Below the pieces are notes generated by a model. That model saw only the letters and a list, made by a program, of their open reading frames with translations, was not told where the DNA came from and searched no databases. From Scalesia atractyloides (lineage: Eukaryota > Streptophyta > Magnoliopsida > Asterales > Asteraceae), in assembly GCA_947069175.1 (NCBI GenBank), contig CAMTDV010000027.1, forward strand, positions 41,615,369 to 41,679,368: a DNA stretch of 64,000 nucleotides, written 5' to 3'. A program made the translations under genes and the position numbers. Below are positions 12,374-22,149 of the stretch, in pieces. Positions within the stretch are counted from its first letter, which is position 1, and every line of letters begins with the position of its first letter.

Positions 12374-12627
12374 GGGCAGAACATCGACGAATTTGGTCCG
12401 TTTACCGTCTTGATTCGTCGGTTAAATATTTCTCCGGCGGTTATGACTGATGTCGCGGACTAGACATCGGTTATAACCGATGTTAAGGTTAATGCGTCGG
12501 TTAAAACAGAAGAAACCGTCCAATCTCGGCGAAATCGTCGGAATTTCCGATGACTGCGATTTGGGCGCGTCAGTTTTGAATTCGAGTTTGTGTATTTGAA
12601 TTAATTGTTTCTAATAATGAACAAGGA

Positions 12628-12719
12628 ACACAAGTGGCGCAGTGGTTGGAAGTGTGGGAGTTAAGACTTTGTTGACCATGTTGACCTGGCTGACCCGGGT
12701 TCGAATCCCGGCAGCCTGG
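12628..12719 (+). other. tRNA-like module c, strand opposite to the element
   Basis: TGGCGCAGTGG at 12635-12645 is an A box and GGTTCGAATCC at 12698-12708 a perfect B box. The B box sits in a perfect 5-bp T-arm (CCGGG/CCCGG). The A-B distance is longer than in a plain tRNA, as in intron- or long-arm-bearing tRNAs. It is upstream of the TATA box, in U3, and antisense to the element. Confidence 0.65.
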
Positions 12720-12901
12720 TTTTATTTTATTTCATTATTTTTAATACTTTTTCAAATATAACTTTTATAATCCAATATACTTATTAATTATGTATCGTTT
12801 AAAATTAATTTGGGCATTAAATACGCCACGTAATTTTTAACTGGTTGTTCGGTTAATAAACGGAGCGGGTTTGGTAAATCCGGTTTTTGACGGATGTTAC
12901 A

Positions 12902-12920
12902 GTATCCCTTACTTTTTAGA
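12902..12920 (-). promoter_or_regulatory. polypurine tract of the gag-only element
   Basis: On the minus strand AAAAAGTAAGGGATAC lies immediately before the 3' LTR. It continues into a block like the one next to the chromovirus LTR at 62678-62720 (both contain GAAATTTCGTCC on the plus strand). It would prime plus-strand DNA synthesis. Confidence 0.65.
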
Positions 12921-13099
12921 AATTTCGTCCCGAATTTAGGTAGTGACATATTTGTCTAAAAAGGATGGTGTTTTTAATTGACCATTAAATACTTAGAAAA
13001 AGAGTAAGAGTTTAAATTTTTGTTTGAGGCGGTAACGTTCCTTGTAAGGGTTAAGTACCTTGCTACAGGAATCGCTTTTTGTTGCCTACGGTAAAAATA

Positions 13100-14780
13100 T
13101 TGATAAGCAGAGTTGATTCACTAAGCATGATTTCATGCAATAGTTTTGATATGTTTGGAAAGATAAGGTTATATCCTAAAACAAAACTTCTAATACTACA
13201 ACCTACATGGAACTTCTCATAACCTCCTGACAATGCCTCTGATCCTTTGGCAAGAATACTTATATATAGGAAGTACCAACGGCGTATCCACCATATTCTT
13301 GTCACATTTTCATTGGTTTTATCAGTGAGTCATGATTGGTTCTATGATACGACTCTAAACATAACAAACACAACAACCAATGTCTGAGTCCTAATTCTGA
13401 TAGTATACATGTTTGATTGGTGACATAATCCAATTTCTTTAAATGATGAGATGATATAAATGCTAGATCAGTGAGTATAAAAACAAACTTTAACCAAGAA
13501 ATTACTAAATCCTACATGGAACTTCTCATAACCTCCTGACAATGCCTCTGATCCTTTGGCAAGAATACTTATATATAGGAAGTACCAGCGGCGTATCCAC
13601 CATATTCTTGTCAAATTTTCATTGGTTTTATCAGTAAGTTATGATTGGTTCTATGATGTGACTCTAGAACATAACACAACAACCAATATCTGAGTCCAAA
13701 TTCTGATAGCATACATGTTTGATTGGTGACAGTTCCTCTCTCGTTTGTTGTGATGGAGAGGTTAGTCTATGTAGAAATGGAACACAATCCAATTTCTTTA
13801 GATGATGATATGATATGAATGTTAAATCAGTGAATGTAACACAAATTTCAACCAAGACAATACTAAATCCTACATGGAACTTCTCATAACCGCCTGATAA
13901 TGCCTCTGATCCTTTGACAAGAATACTTATATATAGGAAGTACCACCGGCGTATCCACCATATTCTTGTCAAATTTTCATTGGTTTTATCCGCAAGTTAT
14001 GATTAGTTCTATGTGACTCTAATACATAAATAAACACAATCAACCAGAGCTTGAGTCTTAATTCTGATAGTATACATGTTTGAATGGTGACAGTACCTCT
14101 CTCGTTTGTTATGATGGAGAGGTTAGTCCTTGTGGAAGTGAGACATAGCTCAACTTCTTTAAATGATGAAATTGAAATATGTTGAAATGTATGATGAACA
14201 AACTTCGACCAAGACATTACTAAATCCTACATGGAACTTCTCATAACCGCCTGATAATGCCTCTGATCCTTTGACAAGAATACTTATATATAGGAAGTAC
14301 CAGCGGCGTATCACCATATTCTTGTCAAATTTTCATTGACTTTATCCGCAAGTTATGATTAGTTCTATGCGACTCTAAAACAAAAACAACAACCAAAACT
14401 TGAGTCTCAATTCTGATAGTATACATGTTTGAATGATGACAATACCTCTCTCGTTTGTTATGATGGAGAGGTTAGTCTATGTAGAAATGGAACACAAACC
14501 AATTTCTTTAAGTAATGAGATGCTATAAATGCCAAATCAGTGAGTACGAAAACAAACTTCAATCAAGACAATACTAAATTCTACATGGAACTTCTCATAA
14601 CCGCCAGATAATGCTTCTGATCCTTTGACAAGAATACTTATATATAGGAAGTACCAGCGGCGTATCCACCATATTCTTGTCAAATTTTCATTGGCTTTAT
14701 CCTTAAGTTATGATTGGTTCTATGTGATTCTAAAACATAAACAAACACAATCAACCAAAGCTTGAGATAACATAAAGAAA
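13100..14780 (-). repeat. five tandem ~355-bp repeats replacing pol
   Basis: A conserved block, TACATGGAACTTCTCATAAC, recurs at 13204, 13513, 13871, 14228 and 14582 (spacings 309, 358, 357 and 354). In every unit it is followed by the CTTATATATAGGAAGTACCA motif and TATTCTTGTCA. The ~110-bp core is better conserved than the intervening sequence, which carries small indels. On the minus strand the core reads as a short frame starting MTRIWWIRRWYFLYIS in several units, but no protein function is recognisable. The stretch between gag and the 3' LTR holds nothing else. Confidence 0.9.
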
Positions 14781-14789
14781 AACATAAAA

Positions 14790-16174
14790 CTAAACGATTG
14801 GAGTTGAATCTTGATTTTCGGTGAAGGGGACTAGTTGGGTGGTTTCGTTTGGGCCGTCATTATCTTCAACAGGATTGGCGTTGATGTTGAAAACTCTTCC
14901 TCTTGCTGGTGGCCTAGTGGTTAGGTTTCCTTGATTTGCTTGGTTAATTGGGTTTGCTTGAGCTTGGGTGTTTATGATGTTAATCAATCGAGGGCACGTG
15001 TTTCTGAAATGGGTAGGGTCGCCACAATTAAAGCAAGCTCGAATATAAGGTAACATGGGGCATTGAGGTTGTTGATATGTTTGGATCATGTTTTGAGTAG
15101 GGGGTGAGGTTTGGTTTTGAGAGGTGCAGCAAACCTTGCTCAAATGACCATAGCGTCCACAATTCGCACATAGTCGACAAGGTAAGGTAGATGGATGGTG
15201 ATAAAAACAGGTGTTACATCGAGGGTGAGGTCCAAGGTATGGTTTCTTATTTGGGTAAGTTGAGTTGGGTGCTATTTGCGTGATTGGGATAGCTTGGATG
15301 GGTATGGCTTGTGAGGCTAGTTGGTTGCGTTGGGTGGTAGCGAAAAGTTGCCCGTCTCGTTTTCTCTTAGAAATGGGTTGAGAAGGGGATTCGGTTTGGG
15401 TGGAGTTTGAAGTTTCAGTTGATGCTTTATCCTTCTTCTTCTCCTCCTTAAAGTCTTTATTCCGGATTCGGTTCTCGGTGAGCTCTGTAGCTAACTCCAT
15501 TGCTGCTTCCAAGGTTACAGGTGTGGTACTTATTACAGAGTCTTGAATCTTTGAAGGAAGACCTCGAATGTAGTGCTCGATCAAACGATAAAGGGGAGAT
15601 AACAAGTTGGGAACCATTTGATTTAACTCGAGGAATCTTTTGTTGTAGGTGGTGTGGTCGCCTTCCTTTTGCTTCAACGAATAGAACTCATCTTCTAATT
15701 TCTTGATTTCGCTCCTTGGGCAAAACCGTCTTATCATGATTTCCTTCAACTCTTCCCAAGTCAAAGTCATAGCGTCTTCAAAACCTCGTATGGCCTTCTC
15801 TGTATTCCACCAAGTAAGTGCTATTCCATATAAACGACCAGTAGCATATCGTACTTTGCGATCATCGGGGCAATCGCAATTTAGAAAAGTGTTCTCCATT
15901 TCTTCAAACCAATGAAGGAGAGCGGTGAGACCTTCAGTCCCTTCGTATTTTGGAGGGTCGCATGATTTGAAATGCTTGTAGGTGCATTTGGTGGTATTTG
16001 GGGAGGGTTGATAATATTTTGATCTTCTTGGTTGACGGGATTAGTGGTAAGGGCTTGTTGGATTTGAACTACGATGTTGGGTATTACGGCAGCCATTTGT
16101 TGAGCGATTAGGGCAGCCATGCGCTCGCGGGCTTTTCCTGCTCTCATCTTCCTACGGGCGAGGCTAGAAGACAT
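14790..16174 (-). pseudogene. gag: gag of the gag-only element, one frameshift
   Basis: Capsid-nucleocapsid protein of the Ty3 chromovirus type. The start MSSSLARRKMRAGK is at 16174, and a 369-codon frame runs on to 14790. The two frames overlap at 15881-15899 and belong together: a one-base indel between about 15980 and 16010 separates them. Domains in order: an N-terminal IAQQMA stretch; the capsid with LTWWNTEKAIRG, EELKEIMIRRFCP and HYIRGLPSKIQDSV; a basic K/E-rich linker; two CX2CX4HX4C knuckles (CANCGRYGHLSKVC and CFNCGDPTHFRNTC); and a Q/N-rich tail. Apart from the single indel the frame is well kept, unusual for this window. It is clearly related to the gag at 59232-60193. Confidence 0.88.
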
Positions 16175-16941
16175 CTACAAGGAATACATATCAAGAGTAT
16201 GAGTTGGATGTTTTTGGGATTATGGGTCGTATTTAGGAATGAACATTCATAAAATAAATATAACATAATAAATCTACTACATCCATAGGATGTCTTGGGC
16301 TTTGCTCGTAATTGGGCCTTGCATGCCGCCATACTTCACCTTCGTAATCATGTGGGCCCCCATGAATACCGGGTTTTTCATATGGTTCGCATGTGTTAGC
16401 CTGGTTACGTACACTAAAACCAGGAGAAAATCGAGAAATATGTAACGTATGATATTCGGAATGTGTCCAGGTGTGGACACGGTGACACCTCAAAGTGGGG
16501 TTAGTTCGAACGACGTTTGGTGTGGCATGCTTTGGCCTAATAGGTCCTTCGTACTCTCATCGTTAGTCCCCAGGTAGGCAAACTGGTCCGTTATATTGGA
16601 TTTATACGAATGCCAACCTAGACAGGACGTTCCGACTACCGGTACTTGTATCCTTACAGTTACTACATGCCCGTCGCAGAACTCACTTTGATGAGATTTG
16701 AAAAATGAAAAATGCGACAAAATCTTTGAATAACGAAAGTATGAAGATGATTTGAATATGTGAAATTGAAATATGTATGATGAATGTGTATGTAAGTATG
16801 TACGTTTGACTGTAAGTATAAACAAATATGAAACAAATAAATATCATAAGTTTGCATGTAACCTCATAAACAATTAAAATCTAGTCAACTATAATATAGG
16901 CTCTAAGGGTCTAATAACCTATCCAATATCCCTATAGTCAT
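16175..16941 (-). other. untranslated leader of the gag-only element
   Basis: This stretch lies between the primer site and gag and has no coding signature on either strand. Short minus-strand frames here are not supported by any domain. It may contain the packaging signal. Confidence 0.5.
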
Positions 16942-16954
16942 GGCTCTGATACCA
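16942..16954 (-). promoter_or_regulatory. primer-binding site for initiator tRNA-Met
   Basis: The minus strand reads TGGTATCAGAGCC three bases inside the right LTR (16958). This is the standard plant Met-tRNA primer site and fixes the element orientation as minus, with 16958-19282 as the 5' LTR. Confidence 0.9.
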
Positions 16955-17893
16955 ATCTGTCACACCCGACCCGCAGTGGAAAAGGTGATCGAGGCATGAT
17001 TGGGTTATCATCAAAGCTCATGACATTTATTATAACGTTTCATATTTATTATTACAATTTAAAGGGAAACATACAACCATAATTACATCATGTCCTACAC
17101 AACATTCTAGACTTCATTATTTTCTTCTAAGGCATTTCCTATGTTTTCCTTGCTTCATCCTGCTCACCTGTATCATGTGTAAAAAAATGGTTTTTGGATC
17201 AACAAAAAGTTGGCGAGTGAATCCTATGAAAAACATTTGTACAAGTTTATTGAATTGATAAAATAAAGTGCATAACCACATATGAGTAAATATGGATGTA
17301 ACCTTATTAACAAAACACTTAATATTAAATAATGCACAACATACAATAATAGATTGTTTTGAGGCACGCGTTGCTCAACTCGTCTCCCACGAGGAACTGA
17401 TGGGCCTAATGAATGATTTGCATACAACTTGACAATATGAAATACATAACTACAAACAACATTTACATTCTAAGTTTAAGTCATAATATGGTATGGCACG
17501 AGTTTAAATAAACGAATTAATTTTAGTGACACATAACACACCCCAAAACGTGTAATTAAAAAGGGGAGTTGTAAGATTCACTCACATTGGGTGCGTTCGG
17601 TTGATAATGTTAAATGCGCACGAAGTTTGATTTAACCGCGAGTGAAACTAACCTAGATAATAACATAATGGATCGGTAAATAAGCGGATTTTATTAATCA
17701 ATTTTAGTAGGATTATTGGATATATTTTTGTGAGTTTAAAGCTATTTTCTAACTTTAAAAATGTTATTTTTAAGTATTTTTAATTGATTTTTAAATAAAA
17801 TAAATAAATAAAGATAATAAAAAAATGTTGACTTTTTGACCGTTGACTTGTTGACCGTTGACCTGTTGACCGGTTTTATTGTGTAAATGTATG

Positions 17894-17969
17894 CGCCGGG
17901 CAGGACTCGAACCCGAGACCTCCCGTTCGCGTGCACGCAGCTCTACCAACTGAGCTACGTGTCTAACCC
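17894..17969 (-). other. tRNA-like module b, 5' LTR copy
   Basis: The same A box (17946-17957) and B box (17903-17913) as at 11510-11585, without change. Confidence 0.75.
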
Positions 17970-18063
17970 GAAATATTTCTGTTTTTAATTATATTTATAT
18001 ACTAATTGAATTAATCCGAAAATCATTTATTTTAAAAACGATTTTAATGCATCGGCTCGGTGC

Positions 18064-18135
18064 TCGCCACAGGTCTCGAACCCGGGACCTGTGGTTTAGT
18101 TTGGCACACAGTCCACGCTGGACTGTGTGTCTAAC
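18064..18135 (-). other. tRNA-like module a, 5' LTR copy
   Basis: The B box GGTTCGAGACC (18072-18082) is kept. The A-box-like palindrome has lost one base relative to the 3' LTR copy. Confidence 0.6.
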
Positions 18136-18231
18136 TTGGTAATTATTCTGGTTTTTATTATACTTAACAACTTACTGAAGTTAACCCGGTTCGGTCTAAA
18201 AAAAGGCATTTTATTTCTGTGAAGGTGCGTG

Positions 18232-18300
18232 TGTCAAGAATCGAACTCGGGACGTTATGCATATTGTTTGCACACAGTCCACCACTGGACTGTGTCTAAC
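18232..18300 (-). other. tRNA-like module a', 5' LTR copy
   Basis: The B-box-like sequence is at 18238-18248. Two bases are missing in the TGTGTGTC run compared with 11850-11921. Confidence 0.55.
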
Positions 18301-18745
18301 CCGTTCATAAAACTGTTTTTAATTAATCTTATATCATATCAGTACTTCGTCTTCTTCGTTAAACTTAACCAGAATCGATGTCCGACTGTTTTGACAAAAA
18401 TAATCAGTTTCTTTAGTAAGTTGTGATTAGCTACATGTGAGATTAATAAAAACGAAAGAGATTAGGTGTAGGATATACCGAACAGAGATCCTCTGTTTCG
18501 CTGGCGAAATTTCCGATAACAGCAGGTTATTCCGGCGACGTGTGTCTTGCGGCAGAGGGTCTTCAGGAAGCTTGAGGTGAGTGTGGGTGGCTTCGGTATG
18601 AGCTCTAGGTGTTCTGTTTTTAGAGTAAGGCACAGAGGTGAAGGGGTTCGGTTCTCCGGCGAGTTGCTGAAATTTTCCGGCGAGTAATATTTCGTCGAGA
18701 ATGGGTGTGATTTTGAGCGAAAAGTTTATCAGAAGTTAAAGGGTG

Positions 18746-18753
18746 TATTTATA
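18746..18753 (-). promoter_or_regulatory. TATA box of the gag-only element, 5' LTR
   Basis: CTATAAATAC on the minus strand, conserved in both LTRs; the presumed promoter of the element RNA. Confidence 0.6.
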
Positions 18754-19007
18754 GGGCAGAACATCGACGAATTTGGTCCGTTTACCGTCTTAATTCGTCG
18801 GTTAAATATTTCTCCAGCGGTTAGACTGATGTCGCGGACTGGACATCGGTTATAACCGATGTTAAGGTTAATGCGTCGGTTTAAAACAGAAGAAACCGTC
18901 CAATCTCGACGAAATCGTCGGAATTTCCGACGACTGCGATTTGGGCGCGTCAGTTTTGAATTCGAGTTTGTGTATTTGAATTAATTGTTTCTAATAATGA
19001 ACAAGGA

Positions 19008-19099
19008 ACACAAGTGGCGCAGTGGTTGGAAGTGTGGGAGTTAAGACTTTGTTGACCATGTTGACCTGGCTGACCCGGGTTCGAATCCCGGCAGCCTGG
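19008..19099 (+). other. tRNA-like module c, 5' LTR copy
   Basis: The A box is at 19015-19025 and the B box GGTTCGAATCC at 19078-19088, with the perfect T-arm kept. Same sequence as at 12628-12719. Confidence 0.65.
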
Positions 19100-19282
19100 T
19101 TTTATTTTTATTTCATTATTTTTAATACTTTTTCAAATATAACTTTTATAATCCAATGTACTTATTAATTATGTATCGTTTAAAATTAATTTGGGCATTA
19201 AATACGCCACGAAATTTTTAACTGGTTGTTCGGTTAATAAACGGAGCGGGTTTGGTAAATCCGGTTTTTGACGGATGTTACA

Positions 19283-19287
19283 AACTG
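19283..19287. other. target-site duplication AACTG, right copy
   Basis: Matches 10568-10572. After it the gag frame continues as CISLRMEIEKALKSGK, the usual sequence after a Tat zinc knuckle. Confidence 0.95.
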
Positions 19288-19479
19288 CATCTCCCTGCGC
19301 ATGGAAATTGAGAAGGCACTCAAAAGTGGGAAGCTCAACCACTTATTACAAAATGTGCGCAAGGAGGTGCGCCAAATTACTCGATGAGCGAGGGCTCGAG
19401 TAACAAAAAAATGAAGGCTGTTCATATGATTCAAGGTGGTCCTTCACGCAAGCGTAACCACCAGAAGAGCTGCACATCT

Positions 19480-19910
19480 CACTGGCAGGAGCAGTACCCC
19501 ATCATCCCCATGGGTCCGCAAGAAGACCGACCAGTAGTAATAACTGACATTTTCGGTCACTACCGCACCGGCTACATGTTCATAGACCCTGGGAACTCTA
19601 TGGACATTATATATGAACAGTGCTTCCAGCAACTTGACTCAGAGGACAAAGCACGCCTCGAGCCAGTGGATTTCCCACTCACTGGTTTCTGCAATGAGGC
19701 TGTCTTCCCTCTGGGACAAATTTCTTTTCTGGTCACCCTCTCTGATGGGCGCCACACTCGCACCGTCCAGGTCAATTTCATGGTCATGCCCGCAACCTCG
19801 AGCCATGACGTACTATTAGGACGGCGCGCCCAGAGAGATTTCAGCATGATTACTTCCATTCCCCACGCCGCTTGCGGTTTTCCAGCAGACACCGGGGTGG
19901 CTATCATGTA
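19480..19910 (+). other. retropepsin-like protease domain (Tat)
   Basis: GYMFIDPGNSMDIIYEQCF holds the active-site region. The Tat norm is a D-x-G triad, and here it reads DPG. HDVLLGRRAQRDF matches the conserved downstream ILGR block. Role: processing of gag-pol. Confidence 0.75.
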
Positions 19911-20089
19911 TTCAAGGAAGGAAATCATGTATGTGGATGAGGAACCACCAATAAAGCAACCCAAGCCATCTTCCGACAGTGAGCCAGAAAAGTGGGTACT
20001 TAACAACAAGTACCCAGAACAAAACGTGCTCTTGGGATCCGCCATGACCCCCGCAGTCAAGGCGCGGTTGAAGCAGCTGTTGTTCCGAA

Positions 20090-20830
20090 ATTATGGTATT
20101 TTCGCATGGTCACTTGCAGACATGACAGGGGTGCCAAGGGAAATAGCTGAGCATGCACTGCACACTTTCCCTTCAGTTCAGCCTATCATGCAGAAGAAGC
20201 ACAACTTTGGGCCCAAAAAGACTCGCACTCTAAACGAGCAAGTCACGAAGCTTCTCCAAGCAGGAATCATCCGAGAAGTGCGTTATCAGACATGGGTAGC
20301 CAACCCAGTTATGTTCCAGAAGTCCAATGGCAGTTGGCGCCTGTGCGTCGATTTCAAAGAACTCAACAAGGCATGTCCCAAGGACTGCTACGCCTTGCTG
20401 GAAATCGACAAAAAGGTGGACTCTCTTGCTTCTTTCAGGTGGAAGTGTTTCCTTGATTGCTACAAGGGCAACCACCAGATCCAAATGAAGAAAGAGGACG
20501 AAGACAAGAACGCTTTCCGAACAAACAAGGGCATTTATTGCTACACAAAATGCCTTTCAGACTGTGCAACGAAGGAGCCACCTACCAACGCTTAATGGAC
20601 CATGTCTTTGGGGATGACATCGGTGAAACTGTGGAAGTATACATTGATGACCTAGTCATCATGAGCTCGGATGAGAGAAGATGTTGGCAAACATCCAAAA
20701 AAAGTTTGCCTCCTTGCACAAGGCAAATTTGAAGCTGAACCCCAGCAAGTGCTCCTTTGGAATGGAGGAAGGCAAATTTTTGGGATTCATCATTACGCGC
20801 GATGGCTTTAAAGTCAATCCCGATAAAGGA
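20090..20830 (+). other. reverse transcriptase domain (Tat), frameshifted
   Basis: Seen in order: LLQAGIIREVRY, WRLCVDFKELNKACPKD, FLDCYKGNHQI (normally FLDAYSGYHQI), MPFRLCNEGATYQRLMD and the catalytic YIDDLVI at about 20639-20660. The last falls in a different frame from the first part, so two frameshifts cut the domain. Confidence 0.88.
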
Positions 20831-21049
20831 AGCGATTCAGCGTATGCCATCACCCTCAACCATCAAAGAGATGCAACAGTTGGCAGGGTGGCTGGCTGCG
20901 CTGAACAGGTTCTTGGCCAACCACACCATGAAGTCTTTCCCATTCATCAGCACTCTACGGAATTGTGTGAAGAAGAACAAGTTTCAGTGGACTCCGGATG
21001 CGGAGAAGGCCTTCACCCAAATGAAGGAATACTTGATTCAGTTATCAAC

Positions 21050-21440
21050 GCTCATCGCGCCGCAGAAGAAAGAGCCACTGATACTCTACCTTTCCGCATC
21101 AGATGTCGCTCTGGGAGCAGTTCTGCTAGTAGAATGCGCAGGAGTTCAAACTCCGATCTACTACATCAGCAAAATGCTTACCGACCCAGAGACCCGATAT
21201 CCCATGATGGAAAAGCTAGCTCTAGCTTTAGTCCACGCATCCCGGCGGTTGCGCCGATATTTTTCAGGCCACGAAATAACAGTTCTCGCGAACTACCATC
21301 TAGGCCAAATTTTGTCAAAGCCGGATATTTCCGGACGCCTAGCAAAGTGGACGATCGAGCTTGGCGGATACAATGTTGTGCATAAGCCACGACCAGCAAT
21401 AAAAGGCCAAATATTGGCCGATTTTATCGCGGAAATCCTG
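21050..21440 (+). other. first RNase H domain (Ty3 type)
   Basis: LILYLSASDVALGAVLL, then TPIYYISKMLTDPETRYPMMEKLALALV and RRLRRYFSGHEITV are the usual Ty3 RNase H blocks. The pair KPDISGRLAKW and GQILADFIAE closes the domain and leads into the linker. Confidence 0.85.
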
Positions 21441-21499
21441 CAGAATAAAGCACAAGAGTGTGAAGAGGTACAAAATCCAACGCCAGTTGCAGATAACCG

Positions 21500-21910
21500 T
21501 GCATGGATACTTCACACCGATGGCGCATCCAATGACGATGGTGCAGGGGCAGACCTTCGCCTAAGAAGCCCCGATGATCAAGAATTCACCTATGCCATCA
21601 GGTTGGATTTCAAAAGCACAAATAATGAAGTTGAGTATGAAGCGTTCCTGGCAGGTCTCCGGTTAGCAATCAAGATGGGTGCGCAAAATTTGGAAGCCCA
21701 CGTCGACTCACTCCTAGTCGCCCGACAGGTCAACGGCCTGTACGATGCAAAGGGCGAGGTAATGGCCTTATATCTAGAACAGGCGCAATCCTTAATAACC
21801 AAATTCCAACATTTCAAGATAACCCATGTTAACCGGAGCGAGAACAAACACGTCGACGCTCTCAGTAAGCTAGCTGCTACAAGCTTCAAGCACCTTGCGC
21901 GCGAGGTGCA
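21500..21910 (+). other. second, archaeal-like RNase H domain (aRH)
   Basis: WILHTDGASNDDGAGADL, then STNNEVEYEAFLAGLRLA, AHVDSLLVARQVNG and NKHVDALSKLA carry the D-E-D-D residues typical of the second RNase H that plant Tat elements acquired. This domain is the strongest lineage marker. Confidence 0.88.
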
Positions 21911-22149
21911 CATTGAGGTGCTAAAAAACCTTTTTGTTCCTCTGCGACAAATCAACATCGTAGAACTAGGAAATCCGTCCTGGATGTCTCCCATCATCAT
22001 GTTCTTGCAACACGAGAACCTCCCCAAGAACAAAGCGCAAGCAAGGAAGGTCCAGAACAAGGCACTCAATTACGAAATGGCGGATGGTATCTTATACCGA
22101 AAGTCATAACTTGGGCCACTCCTCCGTTGCATTGATACGCAAGACGCCA

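Larger units (their letters stand above)
10573..12901 (-). repeat. 3' LTR of the gag-only element
   Basis: In element orientation it starts TGTAACATCCGTC (at 12901) and ends GGGGTGTGACA (at 10573). It contains four tRNA-like modules, a TATA box at 12366-12373 and a GTTGACC-rich stretch at about 11448-11490. It pairs with 16958-19282. Small differences, such as CACCGCTGG against CACGCTGG in module a, show only light divergence. Confidence 0.93.
10573..19282 (-). mobile_element. gag-only, pol-less LTR element (TR-GAG-like) nested in Tat gag
   Basis: Two LTRs of 2329 and 2325 bp differ at relatively few positions and flank a 4.06-kb interior. The interior has a Met-tRNA primer site next to the right LTR and a polypurine tract next to the left LTR, so the element reads on the minus strand. 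The only coding remnant is a two-frame gag. The space where protease, RT, RNase H and integrase should lie holds five tandem ~355-bp repeats instead. This layout fits the described TR-GAG class (terminal-repeat retrotransposons with a GAG domain). The 5-bp duplication AACTG and similar LTRs indicate a fairly recent insertion, certainly later than the Tat host. Confidence 0.92.
16958..19282 (-). repeat. 5' LTR of the gag-only element
   Basis: It pairs with 10573-12901 over its full length. The plus-strand ends are TGTCACACCCGACCC and GACGGATGTTACA. It is followed by AACTG at 19283-19287 and then the continuation of Tat gag. TATA box at 18746-18753 (minus). Confidence 0.93.
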
